A stretch of DNA of 64,000 nt from Candidatus Bathyarchaeia archaeon (GTDB taxonomy: Archaea; Thermoproteota; Bathyarchaeia; Bathyarchaeales; Bathycorpusculaceae), in the NCBI GenBank assembly GCA_030019335.1, contig JASEET010000001.1, forward strand, positions 1 through 64,000, given 5' to 3'. Positions 39,831 through 49,791 of the stretch are shown piece after piece; within the stretch, counting starts at the first letter, position 1, and the number at the start of each line of letters is the position of its first letter. The notes under the pieces are model-generated. The model made no database searches and was not told where the DNA came from. It saw only the letters and a program-made list of their open reading frames with translations. A program made the position numbers and the translations under genes.

Positions 39831-40664
39831 TTAAACTGGCTGGAGTTGTTTTGCTCTTTCGGCTGCTTTTGTCACAGCGTTAATTATTACTGCTCTTAGT
39901 TTGCCTTCCTCGAGGGCTAAGAGCCCTTCAATGGTTGTGCCAGCAGGTGTGGTGACCATATCTTTAAGCTTAGTTGGGTGTTCACTGGTTTCGACAACCA
40001 TTTTCGCTGCACCAAGCGTTGTTTGCGCTGCGAGGAGTATTGAGACATCTTTTGGTAAGCCTAGTCTTACCCCAGCGTCGGCTAAAGCCTCTATTATTAG
40101 GTAGATGTACGCTGGGCCACTTCCTACTAAGCCTGTTGCTAGATTTAGATATTTCTCATCTAGTGTTATGACGCGTCCTAAAAGTGAAAGCGTACCAATT
40201 ACTGTTTCCAGTTCTTCCTTCTTCGTGTTTTCCGATGGACAGACCGCTATCATGGCTTCTCTGACCTGGCATGTTATGTTAGGCATCACCCTAACGACGG
40301 GGACATCCTTTGGCAGGTATTTTCTCAGAAACTCTAATGTGACGCCAGCTGCTATTGAAACAACTATTTTTCCGGTTTTCATTGCTGGCGCTATTTGTTC
40401 TAGTGCTTTTTTTACATCTCCGGGTTTTACAGCGATTATTGTGATGCCCGCGAAAGACGCAGCCTTTTTTGCATTGTCTACGCATTTCACATTGTACGTT
40501 TGGCTCATGTATTTGCTGCGGCTCTCAATTATTTCAAATACTTGTATGTCTTGAGGTTTATACTCACCAGATTTTAGAAGCCCTGAAATTACGGCTTCGC
40601 CCATTTTGCCAGCGCCGACAATCGCCAATTTAGGCTTGTTCTTTTTCAAATAACTCATCTCCAA
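39831..40664 (-). CDS. proC: Pyrroline-5-carboxylate reductase
   Basis: LAIVGAGKMGEAVISGLLKSG...VRVMPNITCQVREAM...GSGPAYIYLIIEALADAGVRLGLPKD. Confidence 0.95.
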   Translation of the reverse strand: MEMSYLKKNKPKLAIVGAGKMGEAVISGLLKSGEYKPQDIQVFEIIESRSKYMSQTYNVKCVDNAKKAASFAGITIIAVKPGDVKKALEQIAPAMKTGKIVVSIAAGVTLEFLRKYLPKDVPVVRVMPNITCQVREAMIAVCPSENTKKEELETVIGTLSLLGRVITLDEKYLNLATGLVGSGPAYIYLIIEALADAGVRLGLPKDVSILLAAQTTLGAAKMVVETSEHPTKLKDMVTTPAGTTIEGLLALEEGKLRAVIINAVTKAAERAKQLQPV

Positions 40665-40874
40665 ATTATATCTTCGGGTTATATCCTTTGAGCAATTATT
40701 AAGTTTTTCACCAAAAACTTGATTTTCGCAGGCTCACATGCTCAGCAAACGTTCTTAGATGTAAACAACTAAGAATTCTTATCGAGGCAGTCACTTGTAA
40801 AGCCGAGGCGGGGAATAAGAGAACATTTATAACGTCAAAACAAGTTAGCTAATGTTTCCAAAAGGTGAACAGAA

Positions 40875-42995
40875 TTGACAATTGCGGAATTCACATATCC
40901 ACTTGGAAAGGTTGAGAAAGGGTACAACAACAGAACCTTGTACATAAACCTCACAAACAACCAGATCAAGAGCAAACCTGTCACTCAATACATGAAGGAC
41001 ACATTCATAGGCGGCCGCGGCTTCAACCTTTGGCTCCTATGGAACGCCTTGCCAAAAGATCACATCGCCAAATGGGACGACTCCGAAAACGAAATATGCA
41101 TCGCCTGTGGTCCCCTCGGCGGCACCCCCATATACCCAGGAAGCGGAAAGAGCATCGTCGTCACGATCTCTCCCCTAACAGACTCGGTGATGGACTCCAA
41201 CGTGGGCGGATACTTCGGACCATACCTGAAATTCGCTGGATGGGATGCACTCGAGATACAAGGAAAAGCAAAGTCCGAAGTGATAATCTTCATCGACGGA
41301 GACGAAGGAAAAGTAGTGATCGAAGACGCTGAAGGGCTTCCTTCCGAGACACATCTACTCGCCGAAATCCTAACAGAAAAGTACGGTGAAGAGAACAAAC
41401 GCAGCGTTTCAGTGGTTTCTGCTGGCCCAGGCGCAGAGCACACTAGGTTTGGATGCCTCAACTTCTCATGGTATGACGCTCCACGCAAGATTGTGAGATA
41501 CAAGCAGGCGGGAAGGGGAGGCACAGGCACGGTTCTTCGGAACAAGAAGGTAAAGGCAATAGTAGTCAAATTCTCCAACTTAACCGCGAAAGCAAACAAT
41601 CCCGCAGACTTCGACCTCCTAAGACAAGTAGGCCCAGCGTACAACAGGGAAATCAGAACCCTTGACCCAAAACAACACCAGATGGCGGTCGTAGGAACAA
41701 CACACCTAGTCGACATCATGAACGACTTCGACCTGCTTCCCACAAAAAACTTCAAGTTCGGAAACCACCCCGAAGCTCTAAAGCTCGGTGAAGAAGTCTA
41801 CAGGAAGAAGTTTCATTCGGGCTTCGACGGATGCTGGGTAGGATGCGCAGTTGCATGTGCCCATGGTGTCAAGAATTTTGAACTTAAAACGGGTCCACAT
41901 AAGGGTCAACGAGTGTTCGTGAACGGGCCAGAATACGAGACCATAGCAGGCCTTGGCAGCAACTGCGGAATCTTCGACGCTGACCACGTGATCGAGATGA
42001 ACTTCTACTGCGACACCTACGGCATAGACACGATTTCGTTAGGGACGGCTATTGCCTTTGTCATGGAGTGCTACGAGATGAGGTTGATCGACAAGAACGC
42101 TACTGGCGGTCTTGAACTTAATTTTGGGAGCAAGGAAGCAGCCATGGAACTCCTTCATCAGATGGCGAGAGGTGAAGGCTTCGGAGTCGTTGTTGGTCAA
42201 GGAGTACGCAGGATGAAGAAGCTTTTTGCGGAAAAGTACAGTGCGGATCCGAAAATAATGCGGGATATAGGGATGGAGGCGAAGGGTTTGGAGTTTTCTG
42301 AGTACGTCACCAAGGAATCTCTGGCTCAACAGGGCGGTTATGGGCTTGCATTGAAGGGGCCACAACATGACGAGGCTTGGCTGATTTTCTTGGACATGGT
42401 GCACAACCTAATGCCTACCTTCAAGCAGAAAGCGGAAGCCCTACACTGGTTCCCGATGTTCCGCACATGGTTCGGCTTGAACGGGTTGTGCAAGCTTCCT
42501 TGGAACGACATCGTGCCCGAAGACAACAAGAATACCCCGGAACCTGCCAAGGTGATGGCGCACGTGGAGAATTACGCCAAATACTTCTATGCAGTGACAG
42601 GCCGAAAGGTTACAACGGACGACCTTATCGCGATGAGTGAGAAAGTGTACAACTTTCAACGTGTCTTCAACCTGAGGATGGGGTTTGGCACGCGTGAACA
42701 CGATGACATACCCTACAGAGCCGTTGGACCGGTGACAGAAGAGGAGTATGAGAGCCACGCAGAACATTATGATACGCAGCTTAGAGAGAAGGTTGTTTTC
42801 GACCCAGACGGCAAGTCGACGAAGGAGAAGCTGGCGGTCTTGAGGAAGTACCGGGAGGCAGAATACGAGAGGCTTAAGGACGCAGTCTACAAGAGGAGAG
42901 GATGGAACCATAACGGCGTTCCGACCTTAAAGAAGGTCAGGGAGCTTGGAATAGACATTCCCGACGTTGTGGAACTGATAGAGAAGTTTCAATAA
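40875..42995 (+). CDS. Aldehyde:ferredoxin oxidoreductase
   Basis: LTNNQIKSKPVTQYMKDTFIGGRGFNLWLLWNALP...GGTPIYPGSGKS...GRGGTGTVLRNKKVKAIVVK. Confidence 0.9.
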   Translation: MTIAEFTYPLGKVEKGYNNRTLYINLTNNQIKSKPVTQYMKDTFIGGRGFNLWLLWNALPKDHIAKWDDSENEICIACGPLGGTPIYPGSGKSIVVTISPLTDSVMDSNVGGYFGPYLKFAGWDALEIQGKAKSEVIIFIDGDEGKVVIEDAEGLPSETHLLAEILTEKYGEENKRSVSVVSAGPGAEHTRFGCLNFSWYDAPRKIVRYKQAGRGGTGTVLRNKKVKAIVVKFSNLTAKANNPADFDLLRQVGPAYNREIRTLDPKQHQMAVVGTTHLVDIMNDFDLLPTKNFKFGNHPEALKLGEEVYRKKFHSGFDGCWVGCAVACAHGVKNFELKTGPHKGQRVFVNGPEYETIAGLGSNCGIFDADHVIEMNFYCDTYGIDTISLGTAIAFVMECYEMRLIDKNATGGLELNFGSKEAAMELLHQMARGEGFGVVVGQGVRRMKKLFAEKYSADPKIMRDIGMEAKGLEFSEYVTKESLAQQGGYGLALKGPQHDEAWLIFLDMVHNLMPTFKQKAEALHWFPMFRTWFGLNGLCKLPWNDIVPEDNKNTPEPAKVMAHVENYAKYFYAVTGRKVTTDDLIAMSEKVYNFQRVFNLRMGFGTREHDDIPYRAVGPVTEEEYESHAEHYDTQLREKVVFDPDGKSTKEKLAVLRKYREAEYERLKDAVYKRRGWNHNGVPTLKKVRELGIDIPDVVELIEKFQ

Positions 42996-43010
42996 CGCTA
43001 GAGCGTGCGC

Positions 43011-44489
43011 CTAATATGCTCTGCCGAAGTAAACCACCTCTTTTCCTTCTTCGTCGCAATACACACAATTCGAAAACAATTCTTCCTTTTCAAGAGGTAT
43101 TAGCCTAATGGTTGCTCCAGTTTCTTCCTTTATTTTTTCTTCGCATGTTGAGTTGGAACACCAACACGTTCTAATGAATCCCCCTTTCTTTTTCAAAGCT
43201 TCCTTGAAATCGTTGTAGGTTTTCACTGTGGTTGTATGGTCTTCTAAAAATTCTTTGGCTTTGTTGAAGAGGTTGCTCTGGATTTCTTCTAGCAGTTTTG
43301 TTACGGTATCCACTATCTCCTCTTCTTTCACTACGAATCTTTCGATAGTATCCCGTCTGGCTAAGGTTACCTGTCTTTTCTTTACATCTCTAGGGCCGAT
43401 TTCTATTCTTATGGGCACTCCTTTTAGTTCCCACTCGTTGAATTTCCAGCCTGGGGTGTATTCTGATCTGTCGTCGAGAACAGCCGATATTCCATTTTTC
43501 TGCAGGTTTTCAGAGATTTCTCTGGCTTTTCTTAATATTAGTTCCTTGTCAACATCCTTATAGGGTATTGGAATTATCACGGTTTGCACTGAAGCAATTT
43601 TTGGAGGAAGCACTAGTCCTCTGTCGTCGCCGTGAACCATAACCAAAGCACCTATCAGCCGTGTGGTTATACCCCATGATGTTTGCCAAACGTAATGTTC
43701 CTTTTCGTCTTCTCCGATGAATTTGATGTCGAAGACTTTGGCAAAGTTCTGTCCAAGATTGTGCGAAGTTCCCATTTGCAATACTTTTCCATCCGGCATT
43801 AAAGCCTCCAAGGCTGTCGTGTATAGGGCTCCAGCAAATTTTTCGTTTTCAGTTTTCTTTCCAACAAGCACTGGAATTGCCAAGTAGTTCTCTACTAAGT
43901 CCTTGTAGATGTTTAGGATTTCAATGACTTCGGTGTCTGCTTCTTCCTTTGTTGCGTGGGCTGTGTGGCCTTCTTGCCAAAGGAATTCCCTTGTTCTTAA
44001 GAAGAGTCTTGTTGCCCTTGTTTCCCATCTTACAATGTTGCACCATTGATTAAGTTTTATAGGCAAATCTCTCCAGCTTCTAATCCACTTCGCATACGTC
44101 GCATACATGATTGTTTCAGACGTAGGCCTAACAGCAAGCCTTTCCTCTAGCTTACTGTTTCCGCCAGTAGTGACCCATGCAACTTCTGGAACAAATCCTT
44201 CGAAGTGTTCAGCTTCTTTCTTCAAGAAACTTTCAGGTATGAACAATGGAAAGTATACGTTCTTGTGTCCCTTCTCCTTTATTCTTTTGTTGAAGACTTC
44301 TTGGATTTTCTCCCATATGGCATATGAGTGTTCTCTGAAGATCATGCAGCCTTTGATTGGCGCGTAGTCAGCTAGTCCTGACTTTAGAACTACTTGGGTG
44401 TACCATTCTGAGAAGTTTTCTGATTTTTTAACGGTGATACCCATTTCTGACATTTTTATCTCTCCCTTGTTTTTCATTGTTAGAAGCAT
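43011..44489 (-). CDS. proS: Prolyl-tRNA synthetase, archaeal type
   Basis: FSEWYTQVVLKSGLADYAPIKGCMIFREHSYAIWEKIQ...VRPTSETIMYATYAKWIRSWRDLPIKLNQW. Confidence 0.95.
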   Translation of the reverse strand: MLLTMKNKGEIKMSEMGITVKKSENFSEWYTQVVLKSGLADYAPIKGCMIFREHSYAIWEKIQEVFNKRIKEKGHKNVYFPLFIPESFLKKEAEHFEGFVPEVAWVTTGGNSKLEERLAVRPTSETIMYATYAKWIRSWRDLPIKLNQWCNIVRWETRATRLFLRTREFLWQEGHTAHATKEEADTEVIEILNIYKDLVENYLAIPVLVGKKTENEKFAGALYTTALEALMPDGKVLQMGTSHNLGQNFAKVFDIKFIGEDEKEHYVWQTSWGITTRLIGALVMVHGDDRGLVLPPKIASVQTVIIPIPYKDVDKELILRKAREISENLQKNGISAVLDDRSEYTPGWKFNEWELKGVPIRIEIGPRDVKKRQVTLARRDTIERFVVKEEEIVDTVTKLLEEIQSNLFNKAKEFLEDHTTTVKTYNDFKEALKKKGGFIRTCWCSNSTCEEKIKEETGATIRLIPLEKEELFSNCVYCDEEGKEVVYFGRAY

Positions 44490-44709
44490 ATAATTCTAAT
44501 GTAAAATCAATCCTAATGTCTAGTAAGTGTGGGAAGAATTCAGCGGTGTGGAACAAAATCGCCCATTGCAACCACTTTATACAGCAATGTGAAAAGAATT
44601 ATTAAAAGTTTTCCTTGTCACGTTTTTTGTTAGGTCAGACTGATAAAATGTGCAAGAAATGTAGAAAAGTTATATTGAACAAAAAGAACTAATTAAAATT
44701 CAAAGCGTC

Positions 44710-44987
44710 ATGGACTTGTCGAAATATTTCAAACTCATGATTTTGGTCAATGTTGTTCTCATTGTGGTCTATGGGGTATGCAATTGGGATATTTGGCGAA
44801 CTGTTTACGACATCATTAACGCTGGGTATATTGATTCTGAATATTCCAAATTTTTTGGAGCCCAGTTCTTGTTCGTATAGACTATGGATGCAACACGTGG
44901 ATTACATTTCCAAATCTTTCAATCATCATGCTTTTAATAGTTGCAATAGCAAATCTAATGGTGGTCTGGAAGATAGAGAAAACATGA
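44710..44987 (+). pseudogene. Small membrane protein, frameshifted
   Basis: MDLSKYFKLMILVNVVLIVVYGVCNWDIWRTVYDIINAGYIDSEYSKFFGAQFLFV then shifted frame RIDYGCNTWITFPNLSIIMLLIVAIANLMVVWKIEKT*. Confidence 0.55.
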
Positions 44988-45376
44988 ATCTTTGTGAGGA
45001 GAGAAGTTTGGTAGGGAGTAAAGCAACCAAAAGAAACACTTCAATAACCATTGCTACAATATTTTTTGCAATCTTCGGTATTCTTGCTATAGTGATAGGA
45101 ATAGTTGACATAATGAATCCTCCTTATCCCTATGCTCAGAGGCTTCCATTACTTGGTCACATAGCTTTGATAGTTGGTATTTTGTCTCTGGTAGCAACAA
45201 GTTTGTTATGGAAGTTAAAGCGGTTAGGCGGATATGTAGGTATTATTTCATTTGTGATTGCCTATGCAGTTAATGTATATGTTGGAGAAAATCCGATGCT
45301 CCATGCAATGGCAGGTGTTATAGCAGGGTTAGTACTGTTCATTCCTCTAGCCATCGGATGGAAAACTCTCTCCTAA
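44984..45376 (+). CDS. Small membrane protein
   Basis: Several hydrophobic segments; ATGA overlap with preceding gene; the ORF call's upstream part is in the wrong frame for coding. Confidence 0.5.
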   Translation: MNLCEERSLVGSKATKRNTSITIATIFFAIFGILAIVIGIVDIMNPPYPYAQRLPLLGHIALIVGILSLVATSLLWKLKRLGGYVGIISFVIAYAVNVYVGENPMLHAMAGVIAGLVLFIPLAIGWKTLS

Positions 45377-45554
45377 AGTTCCATTGTTTATGGTGTTCAG
45401 ATTGAGATTCGTAACAAATGCAGAAAAGTTATTGCTGAACCAAAAGAACTATAGATGAAGGTGAAATTCCCAGCGATTATGTCTATCTTAAGCGGCAGTT
45501 TATTTTAATTATGAAATTATTCTACGCAAGTATTTTAACTAACACAACCTACAC

Positions 45555-46829
45555 TTGAATATGCCACTCAAAAGGCGTGAATCAGGATTGAAGGCAGTTC
45601 TTGTGATTGGAGATGGAATGGCTGACAGACCGGTAAAAGAATTAGACTGGAAAACACCCTTAGAAGCAGCCCATAAGCCTTCATTGAATCAGATAGCAAA
45701 AACTGGAATCAGCGGTATAATGGACCCCGTTTCACCTGGATTGCCTCCTGGAAGCGACACCGCCACGCTTGCACTGCTCGGCTACGATGCCTTAAAAGTT
45801 TATTCTGGAAGAGGAGCCTTCGAGGCTATAGGCTCGGGTATAGAAGTTTTACCCGGCGATGTTGCCTTCCGATGTAACTTTGCAACAGTGAATAAAAACC
45901 TTGTTGTTCTGGATAGGCGTGCCGGCAGAATTGCAAATAAGGATGCGTCTAAACTGGCTGAGAGCATCCAGAAAATTAAGCTAGAAAAGCTTTTAGACTC
46001 TGAATTCTTGTTTAAAAACACCATTCAGCATCGTGCCGTCCTCATCATCCGTAAACCCGGATTATCAATCGCTGTTAGCGACTTTGACCCGGGGAACGTT
46101 GGAGAAAAAGTTTCGGATGTAAAGCCATTAGAAAATACTTCTGAAGCTAAGCTAACGGCCAAAATAGTCAACGAACTTATGCAAGAATTCCACAAAAATT
46201 TGAAAGAACACCCAGTTAACAAAGAAAGAGTTAAATGCGGACTGCCACCAGCAAACATGATTTTATGTAGAGGCGCAGGCACGGTTCCGAACATAAAGCC
46301 TCTTTCACAAATGTATGGTATAAGTACTGCGTGCATAGGCGCCACACCGTTAGTCAGAGGAGTTTGTAAAGCCGCTGGAATGAAGCTAATAGATGTCAAG
46401 GGTGCCACTGGAACGCCTCAAACCGATTTTATGGCTAAAACCAAAGCAACGATTCAAGCATTAAAAACGCATGATTTTGTATTTTTACATGTGAAGGCAC
46501 CGGACGTTGCAAGCCACGACGGAAATATTAAACAGAAGGTTGAGTTGATCGAAAAAATTGACCGCATGCTCGGCTATCTGCTTGGTAACATTGACGTAGA
46601 CTCGACTTATTTGGCTGTAACCGCTGACCACACAACATCTTTAGTCACGCGAAGTCATGAAGGCGACCCTGTTCCCATAGCAATCACCGGTCCGTATATT
46701 CGCCGTGATGATGTTGAAGAGTTTAATGAGAGGAAATGTGCCAAAGGCGGTTTAAACAGAATAAAGAGCATGGATTTGATGTATATATTGATGAATTTGC
46801 TTGGTAAAACTAAAAAGTTTGGGGCATAA
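45555..46829 (+). CDS. apgM: 2,3-bisphosphoglycerate-independent phosphoglycerate mutase, archaeal type
   Basis: LVIGDGMADRPVKELDWKTPLEAAHKPSLN...GSDTATLALLGYDALKVYSGRGAFEAIGSG...HVKAPDVASHDGN. Confidence 0.95.
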   Translation: MNMPLKRRESGLKAVLVIGDGMADRPVKELDWKTPLEAAHKPSLNQIAKTGISGIMDPVSPGLPPGSDTATLALLGYDALKVYSGRGAFEAIGSGIEVLPGDVAFRCNFATVNKNLVVLDRRAGRIANKDASKLAESIQKIKLEKLLDSEFLFKNTIQHRAVLIIRKPGLSIAVSDFDPGNVGEKVSDVKPLENTSEAKLTAKIVNELMQEFHKNLKEHPVNKERVKCGLPPANMILCRGAGTVPNIKPLSQMYGISTACIGATPLVRGVCKAAGMKLIDVKGATGTPQTDFMAKTKATIQALKTHDFVFLHVKAPDVASHDGNIKQKVELIEKIDRMLGYLLGNIDVDSTYLAVTADHTTSLVTRSHEGDPVPIAITGPYIRRDDVEEFNERKCAKGGLNRIKSMDLMYILMNLLGKTKKFGA

Positions 46830-46835
46830 AGCTTA

Positions 46836-47972
46836 CTACTGCACTGGCATAAGTCGCCATTCCCTATAATCCGTGACAACCCTAATGTATCCTTTAAGCA
46901 TGTTATCCACTTCCACATCACCAGTGTCAACCCTCAAGACGCCGCCGTCGATGCTTTGAAGCTTGCTTTTTGTCGCCGTAACGATTATCCGCTGTTTCCC
47001 AACACGTCTGATGATTTCAGGGCTTATCTGCTGGTTTCCCCTCCCTAGAAGAATCCCTTGATGTCCAATGGGTGAAAGAATAATCCAAGTGTTCTGCCAG
47101 TCCTCCACTTCCTCTAAAATCCTTTTCTCATTCACGTCAAGTATGACTTTGCCTTTTTTGTAGACATCCACGCCTAGAACAGTTTTTTCCACGCCTAAAA
47201 GTTCTGCTATACGCTTGACGGTTGTTCCTGGACCAAGTATGTAGGTGGCTTCTGGCTGCATCTCCTCAATTATGAATCGCGCTATGGCTGTTTGGTTTTC
47301 TTTCTCGTCGACTGTTTCTGGGCTTACTTGTTTGCTTCCTTGAATTCGCATTGAAAGGAATGGACCTTTTAGAAAACCGTGAAGCTTCACTACGAAGATG
47401 TCGCCTCGAATGGCTGTCTCATCAGCATCCATAATTTCAAATTCTGTTATTTCCGCTTGGTTTTGGGCAAAGGCCAAAACAACATCCACAGCGTCTGAAG
47501 GATTCACCGCAAAAATACCACTATACATCTTCACTCCAGAAGGGACACCTAAAACAGGCACTTCACCACAGGCCTGCATAGCATCAAAAATATCCTTGGC
47601 TGTCCCGTCCCCACCAACAAAAACTATTAAGTACACCTTTGCCTTCGCCATTAATTTAACAGCAGTTTTTGTATCTTCAGCAGTTGTTTCCTCACCAATT
47701 TCCATGGGCACAACCTGAACTGAAAGCCCTGCCTTTTCAGCCTCTTCTTCACCCATTATCCTCGGACACGTCAAAATTTCGATAGATATTTCCCTCATGT
47801 TCTCTTTAAGCGTTTGCAGAAACTCTATCGCCCTTTTAGGTGCTACTGGTTCAGCGCCCCTCACAATCGCCTCTTTTAAAACCCCGTCTGTTCCTTTTAG
47901 ACCTACTCTGCCACCCATACCAGCTATTGGATTAACGATAAAACCCAGCTTCATAATTTTCATCAGTGACAA
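46836..47972 (-). CDS. ATP-NAD kinase family protein
   Basis: LGFIVNPIAGMGGRVGLKGTDG...LIVFVGGDGTAKDIFDA. Confidence 0.9.
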   Translation of the reverse strand: MSLMKIMKLGFIVNPIAGMGGRVGLKGTDGVLKEAIVRGAEPVAPKRAIEFLQTLKENMREISIEILTCPRIMGEEEAEKAGLSVQVVPMEIGEETTAEDTKTAVKLMAKAKVYLIVFVGGDGTAKDIFDAMQACGEVPVLGVPSGVKMYSGIFAVNPSDAVDVVLAFAQNQAEITEFEIMDADETAIRGDIFVVKLHGFLKGPFLSMRIQGSKQVSPETVDEKENQTAIARFIIEEMQPEATYILGPGTTVKRIAELLGVEKTVLGVDVYKKGKVILDVNEKRILEEVEDWQNTWIILSPIGHQGILLGRGNQQISPEIIRRVGKQRIIVTATKSKLQSIDGGVLRVDTGDVEVDNMLKGYIRVVTDYREWRLMPVQ

Positions 47973-48022
47973 GATTTATTGCGTGAGCTAAAAACTATTT
48001 TGATAGGCGGAGTGCCAGCCCA

Positions 48023-48639
48023 ATGAAGAAGTCGAGAACCGGAACATTTTCTATTTTGGCTATATCGCCTGACTCTAAATTGATGGGCGTCGCCGTCGCT
48101 TCAGGCTCAACATCAGTAGGAGACAGAGTCCCCCACATGCAAAGCCTAGAATCGGTGTGATAGCCACTCAGGCGTATACAAATGTTGCTTATGGAATAAA
48201 GGGATTAGAATTGTTGGCGAAGGGGTTATCTCCAAAAGAGACCTTGAATAGGCTTTTGATGGAAGACCTTGGGAGAGAGCTACGGCAAGTGGCAATCATG
48301 GATTCCAAGAAAAGGGAGGCTGTTTTCACTGGTGCTGGTGTTCCAGAATGGCATGGAGAAGCAATGGGTGAAAATTACATTGTAATTGGAAATTTGCTTG
48401 CTGGGAAAAATGTTATCCCAAGCATCGCTGAAGAATTTGAAAGGACAGGTGGAGACTTAGCATGGATGATGATAAAAGCGTTAAAGGCTGGAAGTGAAAG
48501 CGGTGGAGACCAGCGAGGTGAAAAGTCAGCGGCACTAATTGTAGTCGGTACTGAAAAGGTGGAAGTGAAAATAAAGGTTGACGAGCATAAGGCTCCCATT
48601 AATGAGTTGATTCGTAAACTAGAGATTCGTAGAAGATAA
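48023..48639 (+). pseudogene. DUF1028 (Ntn-hydrolase-like) protein with +2 frameshift
   Basis: MKKSRTGTFSILAISPDSKLMGVAVASGSTSVGDRVPH, then shifted frame AKPRIGVIATQAYTNVAYGIKGLELLAKGLSPKETL. Confidence 0.85.
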
Positions 48640-48742
48640 AATTCACATGAAAAAGTTCGCTTATTCATCTGAAAATTCTTATATTTTGAAGACCCTAACA
48701 TCGGTTACGCTGAAATTCACTTTAATGAATGAGGTTTGTTGA

Positions 48743-49717
48743 ATGTCAAAAACAATGAAGAGAATTCTTGTAACGGGTGCCACTGGTCAAATAGGCTCTG
48801 AATTAACGATAGAGTTACGAAAGAGATATGGCGGTGATACCGTGGTTGCTGCTGGACATAGGAGAAAACCCAGCGAGAAACTGTTTAGTTCAGGTCCCTT
48901 CGAGTATGTGGATGTAACTCAAAAAGGCGAAGTTGAAAAAGTTGTTGAAAAATATGACATTGACACAATTTACCATTTAGCCGCGGTTCTCTCAGCAGTA
49001 GGCGAAAAAAATCCCCAACTCGCTTGGCATGTAAACATGAACGGGCTTTACAATGTACTGGAAGTTGCAAGAGAACACAGCATGGTTCGGGTTTTCTGGC
49101 CAAGCTCCATCGCTGTCTTCGGTCCGGAAGCTCCTCGCATTAACACGCCTCAAGACACTGTTTTGATTCCTAGAACTATGTATGGCGTTACAAAGGTTGC
49201 TGGTGAGCTGTTGTGCAACTACTATTTTCTTCGATTGGGTTTGGATGTGCGAAGCGTCCGTTATCCAGGCATCATAAGCAGCGAGACGCCTCCGGGCGGA
49301 GGCACAACAGACTATGCCGTGGAGATTTTTTATGAAGCAATCAAGAAGAAGCGGTACACATGCTTCGTGAGGGGGGACACTGTGCTGCCTATGATGTACA
49401 TGCCAGACTGTATCAAAGCAGCCATAGACTTGATGGAGGCTGACCTGTCTAGGATTAAATGTCGCACCAGCTACAACGTGACTGGAATGAGCTTCTCTGT
49501 GGGAGAGCTGGTGGCTGAAATTAAGAAGTACATTCCGGAATTTGAATGCGAATACATGCCTGACTTTAGGCAGAAGATTGCGGATTCTTGGCCCATGTCA
49601 ATAGATGATAGTGTGGCTCGTGAGGAGTGGAGTTGGAAGCCAACGCATGATTTGGTTGCTATGACAAAAGATATGATAGAAAAATTGACAAAGAGGTTTG
49701 CTAAAGGCAGCCTCTAA
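48743..49717 (+). CDS. tdh: Epimerase-type (SDR) L-threonine 3-dehydrogenase
   Basis: ILVTGATGQIGSELTIELRKRYG...YHLAAVLSAVGEKNPQLAWHVNMNGLYNVLE...MYGVTKVAGELL; followed by kbl. Confidence 0.85.
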   Translation: MSKTMKRILVTGATGQIGSELTIELRKRYGGDTVVAAGHRRKPSEKLFSSGPFEYVDVTQKGEVEKVVEKYDIDTIYHLAAVLSAVGEKNPQLAWHVNMNGLYNVLEVAREHSMVRVFWPSSIAVFGPEAPRINTPQDTVLIPRTMYGVTKVAGELLCNYYFLRLGLDVRSVRYPGIISSETPPGGGTTDYAVEIFYEAIKKKRYTCFVRGDTVLPMMYMPDCIKAAIDLMEADLSRIKCRTSYNVTGMSFSVGELVAEIKKYIPEFECEYMPDFRQKIADSWPMSIDDSVAREEWSWKPTHDLVAMTKDMIEKLTKRFAKGSL

Positions 49718-49791
49718 AACATAATTTTCTGCTGAAATGGTATAGGAAATGTTAAAAGAAGGTGAAACTAATTTTTCAGAAGGTGATTAAT

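Noticed and set aside
47274-47283. Additional CGCGCTA hit inside the NAD kinase gene
   Set aside because: Only the 7-mer, inside a conserved coding frame; not counted with the accessory GCGCGCTA motif.
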